Part shown: positions 7,890 through 17,625 of the stretch, in pieces | How positions within the stretch are numbered: position 1 is the stretch's first letter | Layout of the letters: every line of letters starts with the position of its first letter | From: an uncultured Paracoccaceae bacterium | GTDB taxonomy: Bacteria > Pseudomonadota > Alphaproteobacteria > Rhodobacterales > Rhodobacteraceae | DNA: 54,445 nucleotides | NCBI GenBank assembly: GCA_937138255.1 | Contig: CAKZOU010000060.1 | Location: 1 to 54,445 of the forward strand | Direction of reading: 5' to 3' | Program-made: the position numbers and the translations under genes | Notes under the pieces: generated by a model | The model's input: only the letters and a program-made list of their open reading frames with translations | Database searches by the model: none | What the model was told of the DNA's origin: nothing

Positions 7890-8472
7890 CGGCTTTGTCT
7901 TTCAGCTCAGCAATCAGGGCGCGGACCTTGGCGCGGGCCTCTTCGAGTGTTGTTGTCTCGATCAGGTGATCCGCACGGCGGCGCTTTTCCGCATCAGGTA
8001 TCTGCCGCGACAGGATCGCCTGAAACTGTGCCTCTGTCATCCCCGGCCGGGCCAGAACGCGGGCGCGCTGGGCCTCGGGGCTTGCCGTGACGACGAGGAC
8101 CGAGTCGAGCCATGTCTCGGCGCCGGTTTCGTAGAGAAGCGGAATGTCGACGACGACGATCGGCGCGGGGTTGGCGGCGATGAAGGCGGCGCGATCCTGC
8201 GCAACGAGGGGGTGGACGATCTTTTCGAGGCGGCCCAGTGCCGCGGGATCGGCGGCGATGATCGTCTTGAGCGCGTCACGGGAGACGGCCCCGTCCACGA
8301 CCGCCTCGGGAAAGGCGATACCCACAGGCCCGACAGCCGCGCCGCCGCGCTCGTAGAGGCGATGAACGGCAGCATCGGCATCCCAGACGGGGATGCCCTC
8401 ATCCCGAAACATCTGCGCCGTGGTGGATTTGCCCATGCCGATCGAGCCGGTCAGGCCGAGAAGCCAGCTCAT
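7882..8472 (-). CDS. coaE: Dephospho-CoA kinase
   Basis: Last step of coenzyme A synthesis: phosphorylates the 3'-hydroxyl of dephospho-CoA. The 196-residue protein starts [19 protein letters not shown] with the P-loop GSIGMGKST at about 9-17. VWDADAAVHRLYERGG is the family's substrate segment, VVVDIPLLYETG the Walker B-like strand, and LSRQIPDAEKRRRADHLIET the lid/CoA domain. The ATG at 8472 overlaps the aroE stop as ATGA. A much longer in-frame start at 8769 only reads through aroE. Confidence 0.97.
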   Translation of the reverse strand: MSWLLGLTGSIGMGKSTTAQMFRDEGIPVWDADAAVHRLYERGGAAVGPVGIAFPEAVVDGAVSRDALKTIIAADPAALGRLEKIVHPLVAQDRAAFIAANPAPIVVVDIPLLYETGAETWLDSVLVVTASPEAQRARVLARPGMTEAQFQAILSRQIPDAEKRRRADHLIETTTLEEARAKVRALIAELKDKADA

Positions 8473-9302
8473 GCCAGAACCGCGTCGCGCGTGGCTTGAT
8501 CGACCTCGGGGCGGACGCCGAACCAGCGCTCGAAACCGGGGACGCCTTGGTGCAGGAGCATCCCGAGGCCATCGACCACGGTGCAGCCGGCCTTCTCGGC
8601 CTCGTCGAGAAGGTGGGTTCGAAGGGGGTTGTAGACGAGATCGGTCACCACCGTTCGCGGCTGAAGCCCGTCGAGCGGCACCCGCAGTTCGGGCGAGCCA
8701 ACCATGCCGAGCGAGGTGGTGTTGACCACGGTCGTTGCAGCTTCGATCATGTTGCCGGCCTGCACCCATTCGAAGACCCGCACGCGCGAGCCGAACTCGG
8801 AGCGGAGGATGTCGGCTTTGGTGCGGGTGCGGTTTGCGAGCAGGATCTCAGGAACGCCCGCATCCAAGAGCGTGACGATCACCGCCCGCGCAGCGCCCCC
8901 GGCGCCAAGCACAGCAGCTGGGCCGAGATCGGGCCTCCAGTTGGGCGCGCCTTGCTTGAGGTTGGCGAGAAACCCGTAACCATCTGTATTGTCTGCAATA
9001 ATCTTGCCATCTTCATGAAAGATCAACGTATTTGCCGCGCCGATCAGGGTGGCGCGGTCAGACACTTGATCGGCAATGTCCAGCACGGCGACCTTGTGGG
9101 GGATCGTCACGTTGGCGCCAACGAACCCCATCTTGGGCAGGGCGCGGAGGACTTCGCGCAGATCATCCTTTTCGACGTGAAGCGGAACGTAGTCGCCCGC
9201 GATGCCGTATTTCGCCAGCCAGTGGCGATGCAGGCGGGGCGATTTGGAGTGCGCGATCGGGCTGCCGATAACGCCGGCAAGGGGGATACGGTGCAGGCTC
9301 AT
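8469..9302 (-). CDS. aroE: Shikimate dehydrogenase (NADP+)
   Basis: Reduces 3-dehydroshikimate to shikimate in the aromatic amino acid pathway. The 277-residue product carries the shikimate-binding [13 protein letters not shown] (15-27), [12 protein letters not shown] with the catalytic Lys, DNTDGYGFL, the NADP Rossmann turn [17 protein letters not shown] (adenine-phosphate binding) and [11 protein letters not shown]. Position in the operon is ATGA overlap with both maf upstream and coaE downstream, indicating translational coupling. Confidence 0.97.
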   Translation of the reverse strand: MSLHRIPLAGVIGSPIAHSKSPRLHRHWLAKYGIAGDYVPLHVEKDDLREVLRALPKMGFVGANVTIPHKVAVLDIADQVSDRATLIGAANTLIFHEDGKIIADNTDGYGFLANLKQGAPNWRPDLGPAAVLGAGGAARAVIVTLLDAGVPEILLANRTRTKADILRSEFGSRVRVFEWVQAGNMIEAATTVVNTTSLGMVGSPELRVPLDGLQPRTVVTDLVYNPLRTHLLDEAEKAGCTVVDGLGMLLHQGVPGFERWFGVRPEVDQATRDAVLA

Positions 9303-9898
9303 GAGGCGAGTTTCCCGCGAAGCGAGAGGTAAGACAAGAGTTCGAGAAGCGGCAGGCCGAGGACGGTGAAATAATCGCCCTCGACCTTGGAGAAAAGGCG
9401 GGCGCCTTCCTCTTCAAGTTTGTAAGCGCCGACCGCGTGGCGGATGCTGTCCCAGTTCCGGGTGACATAATCGTCGAGGTAGGCGTCGGAGATGCCGTGC
9501 ATCGTCATCCGCACCTCGCCGACATGACGCCAAACGGGCTTGCCCTCGGCATAGAGGACAACTGCGGAGAGGAGCTTGTGGGTCTGGCCGCGCATGGAGG
9601 CGAGCTGGGCGCGCGCTTCGGTGGGGATTTCAGGTTTGGACAGGAGTTTGCCCTTGAAAGACAGAACCTGATCACAGCCGATCACCCAAGCTTCGGGGTT
9701 TTTCTCGGCGATCTTGCGGGCCTTGCTTTCGGCGAGCGCGTCAGCCACGTCGCGCGGGGTGGCGCTTTCGGCCAGAAGGGCATCGCGGATCATCTCTTCA
9801 TCGACGCGGGGTTTCTGGACCTCGATCGGCACGCCAGCATTACGCAAGAGCGCGGCGCGGATCTCGGAGCCGGAGGCAAGGATGATCTGGACAGTCAT
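9299..9898 (-). CDS. maf: Maf/Ham1-fold nucleotide pyrophosphatase
   Basis: A 199-residue Maf-family protein. Maf enzymes hydrolyse dTTP/UTP or modified nucleotides to monophosphates, and some inhibit septation when overproduced. Visible motifs are [13 protein letters not shown] (P-loop-like N-terminus), [37 protein letters not shown] and [19 protein letters not shown]. Which Maf subtype it is cannot be fixed by eye. First gene of the leftward maf-aroE-coaE-dnaQ operon. Its start codon (CAT at 9896-9898 on the plus strand) overlaps a perfect DnaA box at 9898-9906, so DnaA bound to the origin edge could affect its expression. Confidence 0.93.
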   Translation of the reverse strand: MTVQIILASGSEIRAALLRNAGVPIEVQKPRVDEEMIRDALLAESATPRDVADALAESKARKIAEKNPEAWVIGCDQVLSFKGKLLSKPEIPTEARAQLASMRGQTHKLLSAVVLYAEGKPVWRHVGEVRMTMHGISDAYLDDYVTRNWDSIRHAVGAYKLEEEGARLFSKVEGDYFTVLGLPLLELLSYLSLRGKLAS

Positions 9899-9906
9899 GT
9901 GGATAA
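9898..9906 (-). promoter_or_regulatory. Perfect DnaA box overlapping the maf start
   Basis: TGTGGATAA is the exact reverse complement of TTATCCACA. Its first base is the last base of the maf start codon. Confidence 0.85.
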
Positions 9907-10010
9907 CCCGCGTGTAGCTCTTTGGGCGACTCTGGGGCTATATCCGCTTTTCCGCAGCGCCCTTCTGTCAAGTGGGATATCTGGCCAAGACGAGGGGTTT
10001 TGCCAAGCTC

Positions 10011-10027
10011 TGATCCACAGTGGATAA
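10011..10027. promoter_or_regulatory. Overlapping inverted DnaA-box pair in oriC
   Basis: TGATCCACA (10011-10019) and AGTGGATAA (10019-10027) share one base and face each other, giving the near-palindrome TGATCCACAGTGGATAA. Such back-to-back spacing would allow a DnaA dimer-like contact. Confidence 0.75.
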
Positions 10028-10204
10028 GGAAAACTTGGCACTGTGGATATATTGGCGCGGGTCGGTTTCTGATGAGCTGTCTCGCGTTCGGGCCGGGCTA
10101 ATATCTTATTAGGATAGGTTAATTTTTCGGTTTTTGGATTTGCTGGACCACCAAGCCTGTCGGGATGCTTCTGTGGATAGGCCTTGAAACCCCGCTTATC
10201 CACC

Positions 10205-10258
10205 GCAATACATCATCATCAATCTTTTCTTTATATCTTTTAAGATTTGAAGAATGAA
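10205..10258. other. Candidate DNA unwinding element of oriC
   Basis: The most AT-rich stretch of the window, immediately next to the DnaA-like box TTATCCACC (10196-10204). It begins with the triplet repeat CATCATCATCAATC and continues through TTTATATCTTTTAAG up to the hemJ ribosome site. The box, short GC spacer and AT-rich triplet order resembles basal unwinding modules of bacterial origins. Confidence 0.6.
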
Positions 10259-10268
10259 CGGAGGCACC

Positions 10269-10718
10269 ATGTCGGACCTGCTCAGCGCGATCTATCCTTG
10301 GACCAAGGCCCTGCACATTGTGTCGGTGATTTCATGGATGGCTGGGATGTTCTATCTTCCCAGGCTGTTTGTTTATCATGCTGAGAAAGCTGCGGTTGGG
10401 TCTGAACTCGATCAGACCTTTCAGATCATGGAGCACAAGCTGCTCTATCTGATCATGCGGCCGGCAATGATTGCCTCGTGGATCTTTGGGTTGCTTCTGG
10501 TTCTGACGCCCGGTGTGATTGATTGGTCGTCTGTCTGGCCGTGGGTCAAGGCGGGATCGGTGATCGGGATGACCTATGCGCATTACTGGCTGGCGCTGCG
10601 GCGGCGCGAGTTTGCGGATGGCAAGAACACGCGCACGGGGCGGACCTATCGGATGGTCAACGAGGTTCCGACGGTTCTGATGCTGCTCATCGTTTTCGCG
10701 GTGATCCTCAAGTTCTAG
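10269..10718 (+). CDS. hemJ: Protoporphyrinogen IX oxidase HemJ
   Basis: A 149-residue membrane protein of the UPF0093/HemJ family, which oxidises protoporphyrinogen IX to protoporphyrin IX in most alphaproteobacteria lacking HemG or HemY. Four hydrophobic helices are visible. The family's invariant segment is WTKALHIVSVISWMAGMFYLPRLFVYH (about 11-37), with the haem-binding His and conserved Arg. MEHKLLYLIMRPAMIASWIFGL and the C-terminal YRMVNEVPTVLMLLIVF follow. ATG 10269 is preceded by GGAGGC; the in-frame ATG at 10254 lies before that ribosome site. It is the first gene right of oriC. hemH, the next haem enzyme, is at 42.2-43.3 kb. Confidence 0.95.
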   Translation: MSDLLSAIYPWTKALHIVSVISWMAGMFYLPRLFVYHAEKAAVGSELDQTFQIMEHKLLYLIMRPAMIASWIFGLLLVLTPGVIDWSSVWPWVKAGSVIGMTYAHYWLALRRREFADGKNTRTGRTYRMVNEVPTVLMLLIVFAVILKF

Positions 10719-10804
10719 AGCTGGAATTGACTCAGGCGGCTTTGCGCCCTAAGGGATGAGTGCCCGCCGTCCGGCAGGGACTATTCCGATCACATGACGA
10801 CACA

Positions 10805-10823
10805 CGGCCCGACCAGAGGGCCG
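10805..10823 (+). other. Hairpin in the rho leader
   Basis: CGGCCC (10805-10810) / GGGCCG (10818-10823), 6-bp stem with a 7-base loop, ending 15 bases before the rho ATG. No T tract. rho is autoregulated in other bacteria; whether this hairpin takes part is unknown. Confidence 0.4.
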
Positions 10824-10838
10824 AGAGAGCTTTAACAT

Positions 10839-12116
<1,278 letters not shown>

Positions 12117-12137
12117 AACCAGCCTTTTCAACGGCTT

Positions 12138-13427
12138 ATGAAGATGGATACGATATTCGCCCTGGCAACGGCGGCGGGCAAAGCCGGCGTTGCGATCATC
12201 CGGATTTCCGGGCCGGAAGCCTTTGCTGCGGCGGGCGCGCTTTGTGGCGCCGTGCCGTCTGATAGCCGCGTGTTACGCAGGCTTCGGAGCAGCGATGGGG
12301 CCGTTCTCGACGAGGCGCTGGTGCTCGGGTTTGGCCGGGGGCACAGCTTCACAGGCGAAGACGTGGTTGAACTCCACCTTCACGGTAGCCCGGCGGTTCA
12401 GAAAAGCGTTTTGGCGGAGCTTTCGGCGCAGCCCGGGCTGCGTCATGCGGAGGCCGGGGAATTCACACGCAGGGCCATGGAGAACGGCCGGCTGGACCTT
12501 GCGCAGGTTGAAGGGCTGGCTGATCTTATTGATGCCGAGACCGAGGCACAGCGGCGCCAGGCGATGCGTGTGCTTTCAGGGGCTTTGGGCGACAAGGCCG
12601 AGCGCTGGAGGACCGGCCTGATCCGGGCGGCGGCGCTGGTTGAGGCAACGATTGATTTCGCGGACGAAGACGTGCCTGTCGATGTCTATCCCGAGGTCAG
12701 CGAGATATTGGCCCGGGTTGGCGCGGATATGCGGCGCGAGGCGGATGGCGTGAAGATTGCCGAGCGCATCCGGGATGGCTTTGAGGTCGCGATTGTCGGG
12801 GCGCCGAACGTTGGCAAGTCGACGCTGCTGAACCGGCTTGCCGGACGGGAGGCGGCAATTACCTCTGAGTATGCGGGGACGACGCGGGATGTGATCGAGG
12901 TCCGGATGGATCTGGGCGGCCTTCCTGTGACGCTTTTGGATACCGCCGGCCTGCGAGAAACCGAAGATCTCGTCGAAGGTATAGGGATCGAGCGGGCTCG
13001 GCTGCGGGCCGCGGCTGCTGACCTACGGATCTATATGTTGTTGCCGGATGAGAAGCCTGACCTAGATCTGGCTTCTGGCGATATTGTTGTTGCAGCCAAG
13101 ATCGACGCCTTTCCGCGAGATGGGATCGGGATCTCCAGCAAGACAGGCGAAGGGATTGATCGCCTTGTCGCGCTTGTCCAGGATCGCCTGTTGGAGCGGA
13201 CGCAGTCGGTCGGGGTTGCCATGCGAGAAAGGCACCGGGATGCGCTTTTACGCAGTCTCGGCTATCTTGAGGCGAGCGAGGCGCAGATTCGGGGCGGTGC
13301 CGAGATGCCTGACCTTGTGGCCGAAGAGCTTCGCAGCGCCATCAGGGCCGTTGACATGCTGGTGGGGCGGGTAGATGTGGAAGACCTGCTGGATGAAATC
13401 TTCTCGAGTTTCTGTATCGGGAAGTAA
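12138..13427 (+). CDS. mnmE: tRNA modification GTPase MnmE (TrmE)
   Basis: With MnmG it installs the (carboxymethyl)aminomethyl group on wobble uridine U34 of several tRNAs. The 429-residue product shows the N-terminal tetrahydrofolate-binding domain ([22 protein letters not shown]), [17 protein letters not shown], the GTPase G1 GAPNVGKST (about 221-229), G3 DTAGLRET and the C-terminal CIGK (426-429), whose Cys is required for modification. The G4 motif usually NKxD reads AKID here, an Asn-to-Ala change also seen as SKAD/AKAD variants in this class. Start could be ATG 12138 or ATG 12144; homologues begin MDTIFA, matching the second. Six genes from rho to parB read in one direction. Confidence 0.97.
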   Translation: MKMDTIFALATAAGKAGVAIIRISGPEAFAAAGALCGAVPSDSRVLRRLRSSDGAVLDEALVLGFGRGHSFTGEDVVELHLHGSPAVQKSVLAELSAQPGLRHAEAGEFTRRAMENGRLDLAQVEGLADLIDAETEAQRRQAMRVLSGALGDKAERWRTGLIRAAALVEATIDFADEDVPVDVYPEVSEILARVGADMRREADGVKIAERIRDGFEVAIVGAPNVGKSTLLNRLAGREAAITSEYAGTTRDVIEVRMDLGGLPVTLLDTAGLRETEDLVEGIGIERARLRAAAADLRIYMLLPDEKPDLDLASGDIVVAAKIDAFPRDGIGISSKTGEGIDRLVALVQDRLLERTQSVGVAMRERHRDALLRSLGYLEASEAQIRGGAEMPDLVAEELRSAIRAVDMLVGRVDVEDLLDEIFSSFCIGK

Positions 13428-13431
13428 GGAG

Positions 13432-13447
13432 TGTTTCACGTGAAACA
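13432..13447. promoter_or_regulatory. parS: parS centromere site 1
   Basis: Perfect 16-bp palindrome TGTTTCACGTGAAACA, the universal ParB-binding sequence. It lies between the mnmE stop and the beginning of mnmG, spanning the ribosome-site spacer and likely start codon, and reads MFHVKH if translated from GTG 13431. It is about 3.2 kb from oriC and 3.3 kb from parB. Confidence 0.97.
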
Positions 13448-15308
13448 TCGCGATTTCGATGTCATCGTTGTTGGGGGCGGCCATGCCGGCACCGAGGCGG
13501 CCCATGCGTCCGCCCGGACGGGAGCGCGGACTTGTCTTGTCACGCTCAAGCGCGAGGGTATTGGCGTCATGTCATGCAATCCCGCGATTGGCGGGCTTGG
13601 CAAGGGTCATCTCGTTCGCGAAATTGACGCCCTTGACGGGGTCATGGGGCGGGTTGCGGACCTTGCCGGCATCCAGTTTCGCCTTCTAAATCGCAAAAAG
13701 GGGCCGGCCGTTCAGGGGCCGAGGGCACAGGCGGACCGCGCGATCTATCGTCGTGAGATGCTTGCTCTGACTGAAAAGACAGAGAACCTGTCTGTCATTG
13801 AGGGCGAGGCCACCGATCTTTGGATGGAAGGCGACCGCGTTGTCGGCGTGATCCTTGCGGATGGCGCCGAGATTAGTGCTGGTGCGGTGGTTCTGACGAC
13901 GGGGACGTTTTTGCGCGGAATCATCCATATTGGCGATGTTTCCCGCCCGGGCGGGCGCTTGGGCGATAGGCCGTCGGTAAAGATGGCGGAGCGGCTGGAT
14001 AGCTTCGGCTTGCCGCTTGGGCGTCTGAAAACCGGGACGCCGCCGCGCCTTGATGGACGCACGATTGATTGGTCGGATCTGGAAATGCAGCCCGGAGATG
14101 ACGAGCCGACGATGTTTTCGTTCTTGTCGGATCGCCCATCGGCCCGGCAGATCTCTTGCGGCATCACGCACACCAACGAAGCCACGCATGACATCATCCG
14201 AGATAACCTGAGTCGTTCGGCCATGTATGGGGGGCACATTGAAGGGGTTGGGCCTCGATACTGCCCGTCGATTGAGGACAAGATCGTTCGGTTTGGCGAC
14301 AAGTCCTCGCATCAGGTTTTCCTCGAGCCGGAGGGGCTTGACGATCACACCATCTATCCCAACGGGATATCGACATCTTTGCCGATCGACGTTCAAGAGG
14401 CCTATGTCCGGTCGATCAAGGGCCTTGAAAAGGTTGACATTCTTCAGCCGGGCTATGCGATTGAGTACGATTTTGTCGATCCCCGCGCCCTGACCCAGAG
14501 CCTTGCTTTGCGGGATGTTCCCGGGCTTTATCTGGCTGGGCAGATCAACGGAACCACAGGCTACGAAGAGGCCGCAGCGCAGGGGCTTGTCGCGGGCCTC
14601 AATGCGGCCCGGCTTGCGACAGGCAAAGAGCCGGCGGCCTTTAGCCGGACAAATTCCTATATCGGCGTGATGATCGACGATCTGGTTACGCGCGGCGTTT
14701 CCGAGCCATACCGTATGTTTACCTCGCGGGCCGAATTCCGCCTGTCTTTGCGGGCAGACAATGCCGATCAAAGGCTGACCCAGCTTGGGCACGAGCTTGA
14801 TCTGGTCCACGAAGGGCGCTGGCAGGCGTTTTGCGAAAAGATGAGCGCAATTAGCGCTGCCAAAGCGAGCCTGGGCCAGATAACGCTGACCGCGCGCCAA
14901 ATCGCCGGCACCGGCGCCAATTTGAATCCGGACGGCCAAAACCGAACCGCCCTTGAAGCGATGCAATTGGCCGACTTTGATTTCCCGCAACTTTTTGAAA
15001 TTGCGCCGGAATCTCAAGGGCTAGATCACCGGATTCAGGAACAGATCAAACGTGACGCGCTCTATGCGAATTATGTTGTTCGTCAGGATCGCGATATTGC
15101 CACGATGCAGCGCGACGAGTTGATCGCGATTCCGCCGAGCCTAAACTTTAACGAGATCGAGGGCCTCTCGAACGAGCTGTCGTCCAAGCTCGAACGAATT
15201 CGCCCAACAACGATAGCGCAGGCCGCTCGTGTGGAGGGCATGACGCCGGCCGCAATTATGCTGCTGCTTGCCCGAATTCGCCGGTTCAAAAAGGCGCAAA
15301 GCGCATGA
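13440..15308 (+). CDS. mnmG: tRNA uridine-5-carboxymethylaminomethyl synthesis enzyme MnmG (GidA)
   Basis: FAD-dependent partner of MnmE. It carries the N-terminal FAD motif [15 protein letters not shown], the family signature [30 protein letters not shown]-type [62 protein letters not shown] and [14 protein letters not shown]. Two GTG starts are possible, 13431 ([10 protein letters not shown]) and 13440 (MKHRDFD). The AAGGAG at 13426-13431 touches the first but sits 8 bases before the second, so 13440 is preferred, giving 622 residues. That puts the parS palindrome across the initiation region. The stop overlaps the rsmG start as ATGA. Confidence 0.97.
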   Translation: MKHRDFDVIVVGGGHAGTEAAHASARTGARTCLVTLKREGIGVMSCNPAIGGLGKGHLVREIDALDGVMGRVADLAGIQFRLLNRKKGPAVQGPRAQADRAIYRREMLALTEKTENLSVIEGEATDLWMEGDRVVGVILADGAEISAGAVVLTTGTFLRGIIHIGDVSRPGGRLGDRPSVKMAERLDSFGLPLGRLKTGTPPRLDGRTIDWSDLEMQPGDDEPTMFSFLSDRPSARQISCGITHTNEATHDIIRDNLSRSAMYGGHIEGVGPRYCPSIEDKIVRFGDKSSHQVFLEPEGLDDHTIYPNGISTSLPIDVQEAYVRSIKGLEKVDILQPGYAIEYDFVDPRALTQSLALRDVPGLYLAGQINGTTGYEEAAAQGLVAGLNAARLATGKEPAAFSRTNSYIGVMIDDLVTRGVSEPYRMFTSRAEFRLSLRADNADQRLTQLGHELDLVHEGRWQAFCEKMSAISAAKASLGQITLTARQIAGTGANLNPDGQNRTALEAMQLADFDFPQLFEIAPESQGLDHRIQEQIKRDALYANYVVRQDRDIATMQRDELIAIPPSLNFNEIEGLSNELSSKLERIRPTTIAQAARVEGMTPAAIMLLLARIRRFKKAQSA

Positions 15309-15931
15309 CGCTGGCGCAGGATCCTTTCTTGGCGGAGAGGAATGTTTCACGTGAAACAGAGAGCCGCCTTCTCGCCTTCGCGGACCTGATTCAAAAATGG
15401 ACGCAAAAGATAAACCTTATCTCGAAGGGGTCGGCTCAAGATGTCTGGGATCGCCACATCCTTGATTCCGTTCAAATTTACGACCTTGCGCCGAAAGGTT
15501 TTTCGCTCTGGCTGGATATCGGCAGCGGCGGCGGGCTTCCCGGTGTCGTTGTGGCAGCGCTTGCCGCTCAGTTCGCGCCTAATGCCAGAATTGCGATGAT
15601 CGAGAGCGACCAAAGAAAAGCCGCCTTCCTTCGGACGGCGCTCCGCGAGCTTGGCCTCGAAGGCGAGGTGTTGGCAAAACGGATCGATGGGGTTGGGCCA
15701 ATGGCCGCAGATGTGTTGTCTGCCCGGGCTCTTGCGCCGCTTGACCATCTGCTCAAGTTTGCAGAAAGACACCTCAGGCCGGGCGGGACGGCTATATTTC
15801 CAAAAGGAAAAGCGGCGGAACAGGAAATCGCCGACGCAAGAACCAACTGGTTGTTTAATATCGAGAAACACGCGAGTATGACGGACGCAGACGCGCGTAT
15901 TCTGGCGATCAAGGACATCAACCGTGTATGA
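15305..15931 (+). CDS. rsmG: 16S rRNA (guanine-N7) methyltransferase RsmG (GidB)
   Basis: Methylates N7 of G527 in 16S rRNA; loss gives low-level streptomycin resistance in other bacteria. The 208-residue product includes [20 protein letters not shown] at the N-terminus, [11 protein letters not shown]-like [12 protein letters not shown], the SAM-binding motif [13 protein letters not shown] (about 70-82), [13 protein letters not shown] and [14 protein letters not shown]. The peptide NVSRET (residues 13-18) is encoded by a parS site, so DNA-level selection has fixed this segment. ATGA overlap with mnmG upstream and 8-base overlap with parA downstream. Confidence 0.97.
   Translation: MTLAQDPFLAERNVSRETESRLLAFADLIQKWTQKINLISKGSAQDVWDRHILDSVQIYDLAPKGFSLWLDIGSGGGLPGVVVAALAAQFAPNARIAMIESDQRKAAFLRTALRELGLEGEVLAKRIDGVGPMAADVLSARALAPLDHLLKFAERHLRPGGTAIFPKGKAAEQEIADARTNWLFNIEKHASMTDADARILAIKDINRV
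15343..15358. promoter_or_regulatory. parS: parS centromere site 2
   Basis: Second perfect TGTTTCACGTGAAACA, inside rsmG codons 13-18. It is read in a different frame from site 1 (NVSRET rather than FHVKH), so the DNA word and not the peptide is conserved. It lies 1.9 kb from site 1. Confidence 0.97.
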
Positions 15932-16739
15932 CGTAAGCCGCACCAGCGACCCAAAGATCATCGCTATTGCAAACCAAAAAGGCGGCGTTGGAAAAACCAC
16001 GACGGCAGTCAATCTTGCTGCGGCGCTGGCTGAATCCGGGCGGCGGGTGCTCCTGGTTGATCTTGACCCTCAAGGAAACGCATCCACCGGCCTGGGGGTC
16101 GATGCCGATGATCGAGACTATACTGCCTATGATCTCTTGGCGGGCGACGCGACGCTCTACGAAGCGATCAAGGAAACCCGGTGGAACGGGCTTCTCATCA
16201 TTCCTGCCACAACCGACCTTAGCTCTGCCGACATCGAGCTGGTAGCAAACGAAAAGCGTAGCTTTCTCCTCCACGACGCTCTGCGCCAGTCCGCGATAGA
16301 TGCCTTCGCGCTCGACTATATATTGATCGATTGCCCACCCTCTCTCAATATTTTGACGGTGAATGCGATGGTCGCGGCGCATTCCGTTCTTATCCCGTTG
16401 CAAAGCGAATTCTACGCGCTCGAGGGTTTGTCGCAGCTGATGCTGACAATCAGAGAGGTTCGCCAGACGGCAAACCCGAATTTGCGGATCGAGGGTGTGG
16501 TTCTGACGATGTACGACCGCCGCAACAACCTGTCTCAGCAGGTCGAAGCTGACGCGCGCGATAATCTTGGGGATTTGGTGTTTGAGGCGGTTATCCCCCG
16601 TAACGTCAGGCTAAGCGAGGCACCGTCCTTCTCAATGCCGATCATAGAATACGACCCGCTTTCAAAGGGGGCCGAAGCCTATCGCGAGCTCGCTAAAGAG
16701 CTTACCAAGAGGGAAAGGGTGGCCGCAAATGGCAGATAA
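15924..16739 (+). CDS. parA: Chromosome partitioning ATPase ParA (Soj)
   Basis: A 271-residue deviant-Walker ATPase that binds DNA and drives ParB-parS origin segregation. The Walker A is KGGVGKTTT (19-27) with the signature Lys20-region of the MinD/ParA family. [13 protein letters not shown] is Walker A' and [18 protein letters not shown] Walker [18 protein letters not shown] and [13 protein letters not shown] are typical chromosomal ParA segments. The start is GTG 15924, with AAGGA 8 bases upstream, inside the end of rsmG. Its 3' end overlaps parB by 11 bases. Confidence 0.98.
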   Translation: MYDVSRTSDPKIIAIANQKGGVGKTTTAVNLAAALAESGRRVLLVDLDPQGNASTGLGVDADDRDYTAYDLLAGDATLYEAIKETRWNGLLIIPATTDLSSADIELVANEKRSFLLHDALRQSAIDAFALDYILIDCPPSLNILTVNAMVAAHSVLIPLQSEFYALEGLSQLMLTIREVRQTANPNLRIEGVVLTMYDRRNNLSQQVEADARDNLGDLVFEAVIPRNVRLSEAPSFSMPIIEYDPLSKGAEAYRELAKELTKRERVAANGR

Positions 16740-17625
16740 ACCTATCAAAAACAGAGGTTTAGGGCGAGGGCTCTCGGCCCTCTTGTCGGATGTCGCGCCC
16801 AAAGACGACGCGGCAAAGGGTGATGCCGATCGCCGCGAGGTTTCGCTGCCGATCGACCGCCTGCACCCCAACCCCGACCAGCCGCGCCGCGCCTTCGATC
16901 CTCAGGCGCTCGAGGATCTCGCTGCATCGATTTCGGAAAAGGGTGTCATCCAGCCGCTGATCGTACGCAGGAATCCAAATCGTGAAGGCCATTACGAGAT
17001 CGTCGCCGGCGAACGTCGCTGGCGCGCCTCTCAAGTGGCCGGGCTTCACCAAGTCCCGGTTATTGTACGCGATTTCTCGGATTCAGAGGTTCTTGAAGTT
17101 GCGATTATCGAGAATATTCAACGCGCCGACCTTAACGCAATCGACGAAGCAGCAGCCTATCGCCAGCTCATGGATCGCTTTGGTCACACGCAGGAACAGA
17201 TTGCGACCGGCCTCGGCAAAAGCCGCAGCCACATTGCCAACCTTCTTCGCCTGCTTACGCTCCCCAACGATGTTCAGGCATTTGTGACCGATGGCCGCCT
17301 AAGCGCGGGCCACGCCCGAGCCCTTGTTGGGGCCGAGAACCCGATGGCGCTTGCCCGTCAAATTATCGTTAAGGGCCTCTCGGTACGACAGTCAGAAATG
17401 CTTGCGAAAAAGGCCTCTAACAAGGCGGAAAAAACCGACAAGACGTCGAAATCCCATACCGAGCGCGATGCCGATACCATTGCGATCGAGAATGAACTCG
17501 CGGCGACGCTGAAAATGGGCGTATCCATCAAACATGAGTCAGGAAAGGAGTCGGGAGAGATCACGCTCCGCTATCGGAACCTGGACCAGCTTGATGATCT
17601 TCTTCGCCTCCTGTCGGGCGGCTAG
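16729..17625 (+). CDS. parB: Chromosome partitioning CTPase/DNA-binding protein ParB (Spo0J)
   Basis: A 298-residue clamp protein that loads at parS and spreads. N-terminal [13 protein letters not shown] is the ParA-stimulating segment. The CTP-binding region has [19 protein letters not shown] and GERRWRAS (about 94-101). The helix-turn-helix follows at [23 protein letters not shown] charged linker (about 225-245, rich in Lys/Thr/Glu) leads to the C-terminal dimerisation domain ending [11 protein letters not shown]. Its targets, two perfect parS sites, are 1.4 and 3.3 kb upstream. The stop overlaps the hemW stop as CTAG. Confidence 0.98.
   Translation: MADKPIKNRGLGRGLSALLSDVAPKDDAAKGDADRREVSLPIDRLHPNPDQPRRAFDPQALEDLAASISEKGVIQPLIVRRNPNREGHYEIVAGERRWRASQVAGLHQVPVIVRDFSDSEVLEVAIIENIQRADLNAIDEAAAYRQLMDRFGHTQEQIATGLGKSRSHIANLLRLLTLPNDVQAFVTDGRLSAGHARALVGAENPMALARQIIVKGLSVRQSEMLAKKASNKAEKTDKTSKSHTERDADTIAIENELAATLKMGVSIKHESGKESGEITLRYRNLDQLDDLLRLLSGG

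Larger units (their letters stand above)
9898..10255. other. oriC: Predicted chromosomal replication origin (oriC)
   Basis: Gene-free block of about 370 bases between divergent maf and hemJ. It holds six 9-mers at or one base from the DnaA box TTATCCACA: 9898-9906 TGTGGATAA (perfect, reverse), 10011-10019 TGATCCACA, 10019-10027 AGTGGATAA, 10042-10050 TGTGGATAT, 10172-10180 TGTGGATAG and 10196-10204 TTATCCACC. TGATCCACA is the G-box form described at the Caulobacter origin. Two AT-rich tracts lie at 10098-10140 and 10205-10258. One GANTC (CcrM) site occurs at 9928-9932. Genes on both sides are transcribed away from it, and two parS sites lie 3.2-5.2 kb to the right. The classical alphaproteobacterial origin lies between hemE and the RP001/ppsR-maf cluster; here hemE and ppsR are missing and maf flanks it directly. 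Confidence 0.88.

Noticed and set aside
10098-10258. CtrA-binding site (TTAA-N7-TTAA) in oriC
   Set aside because: Only single TTAA half-sites were seen at 10118 and near 10234; no correctly spaced pair.
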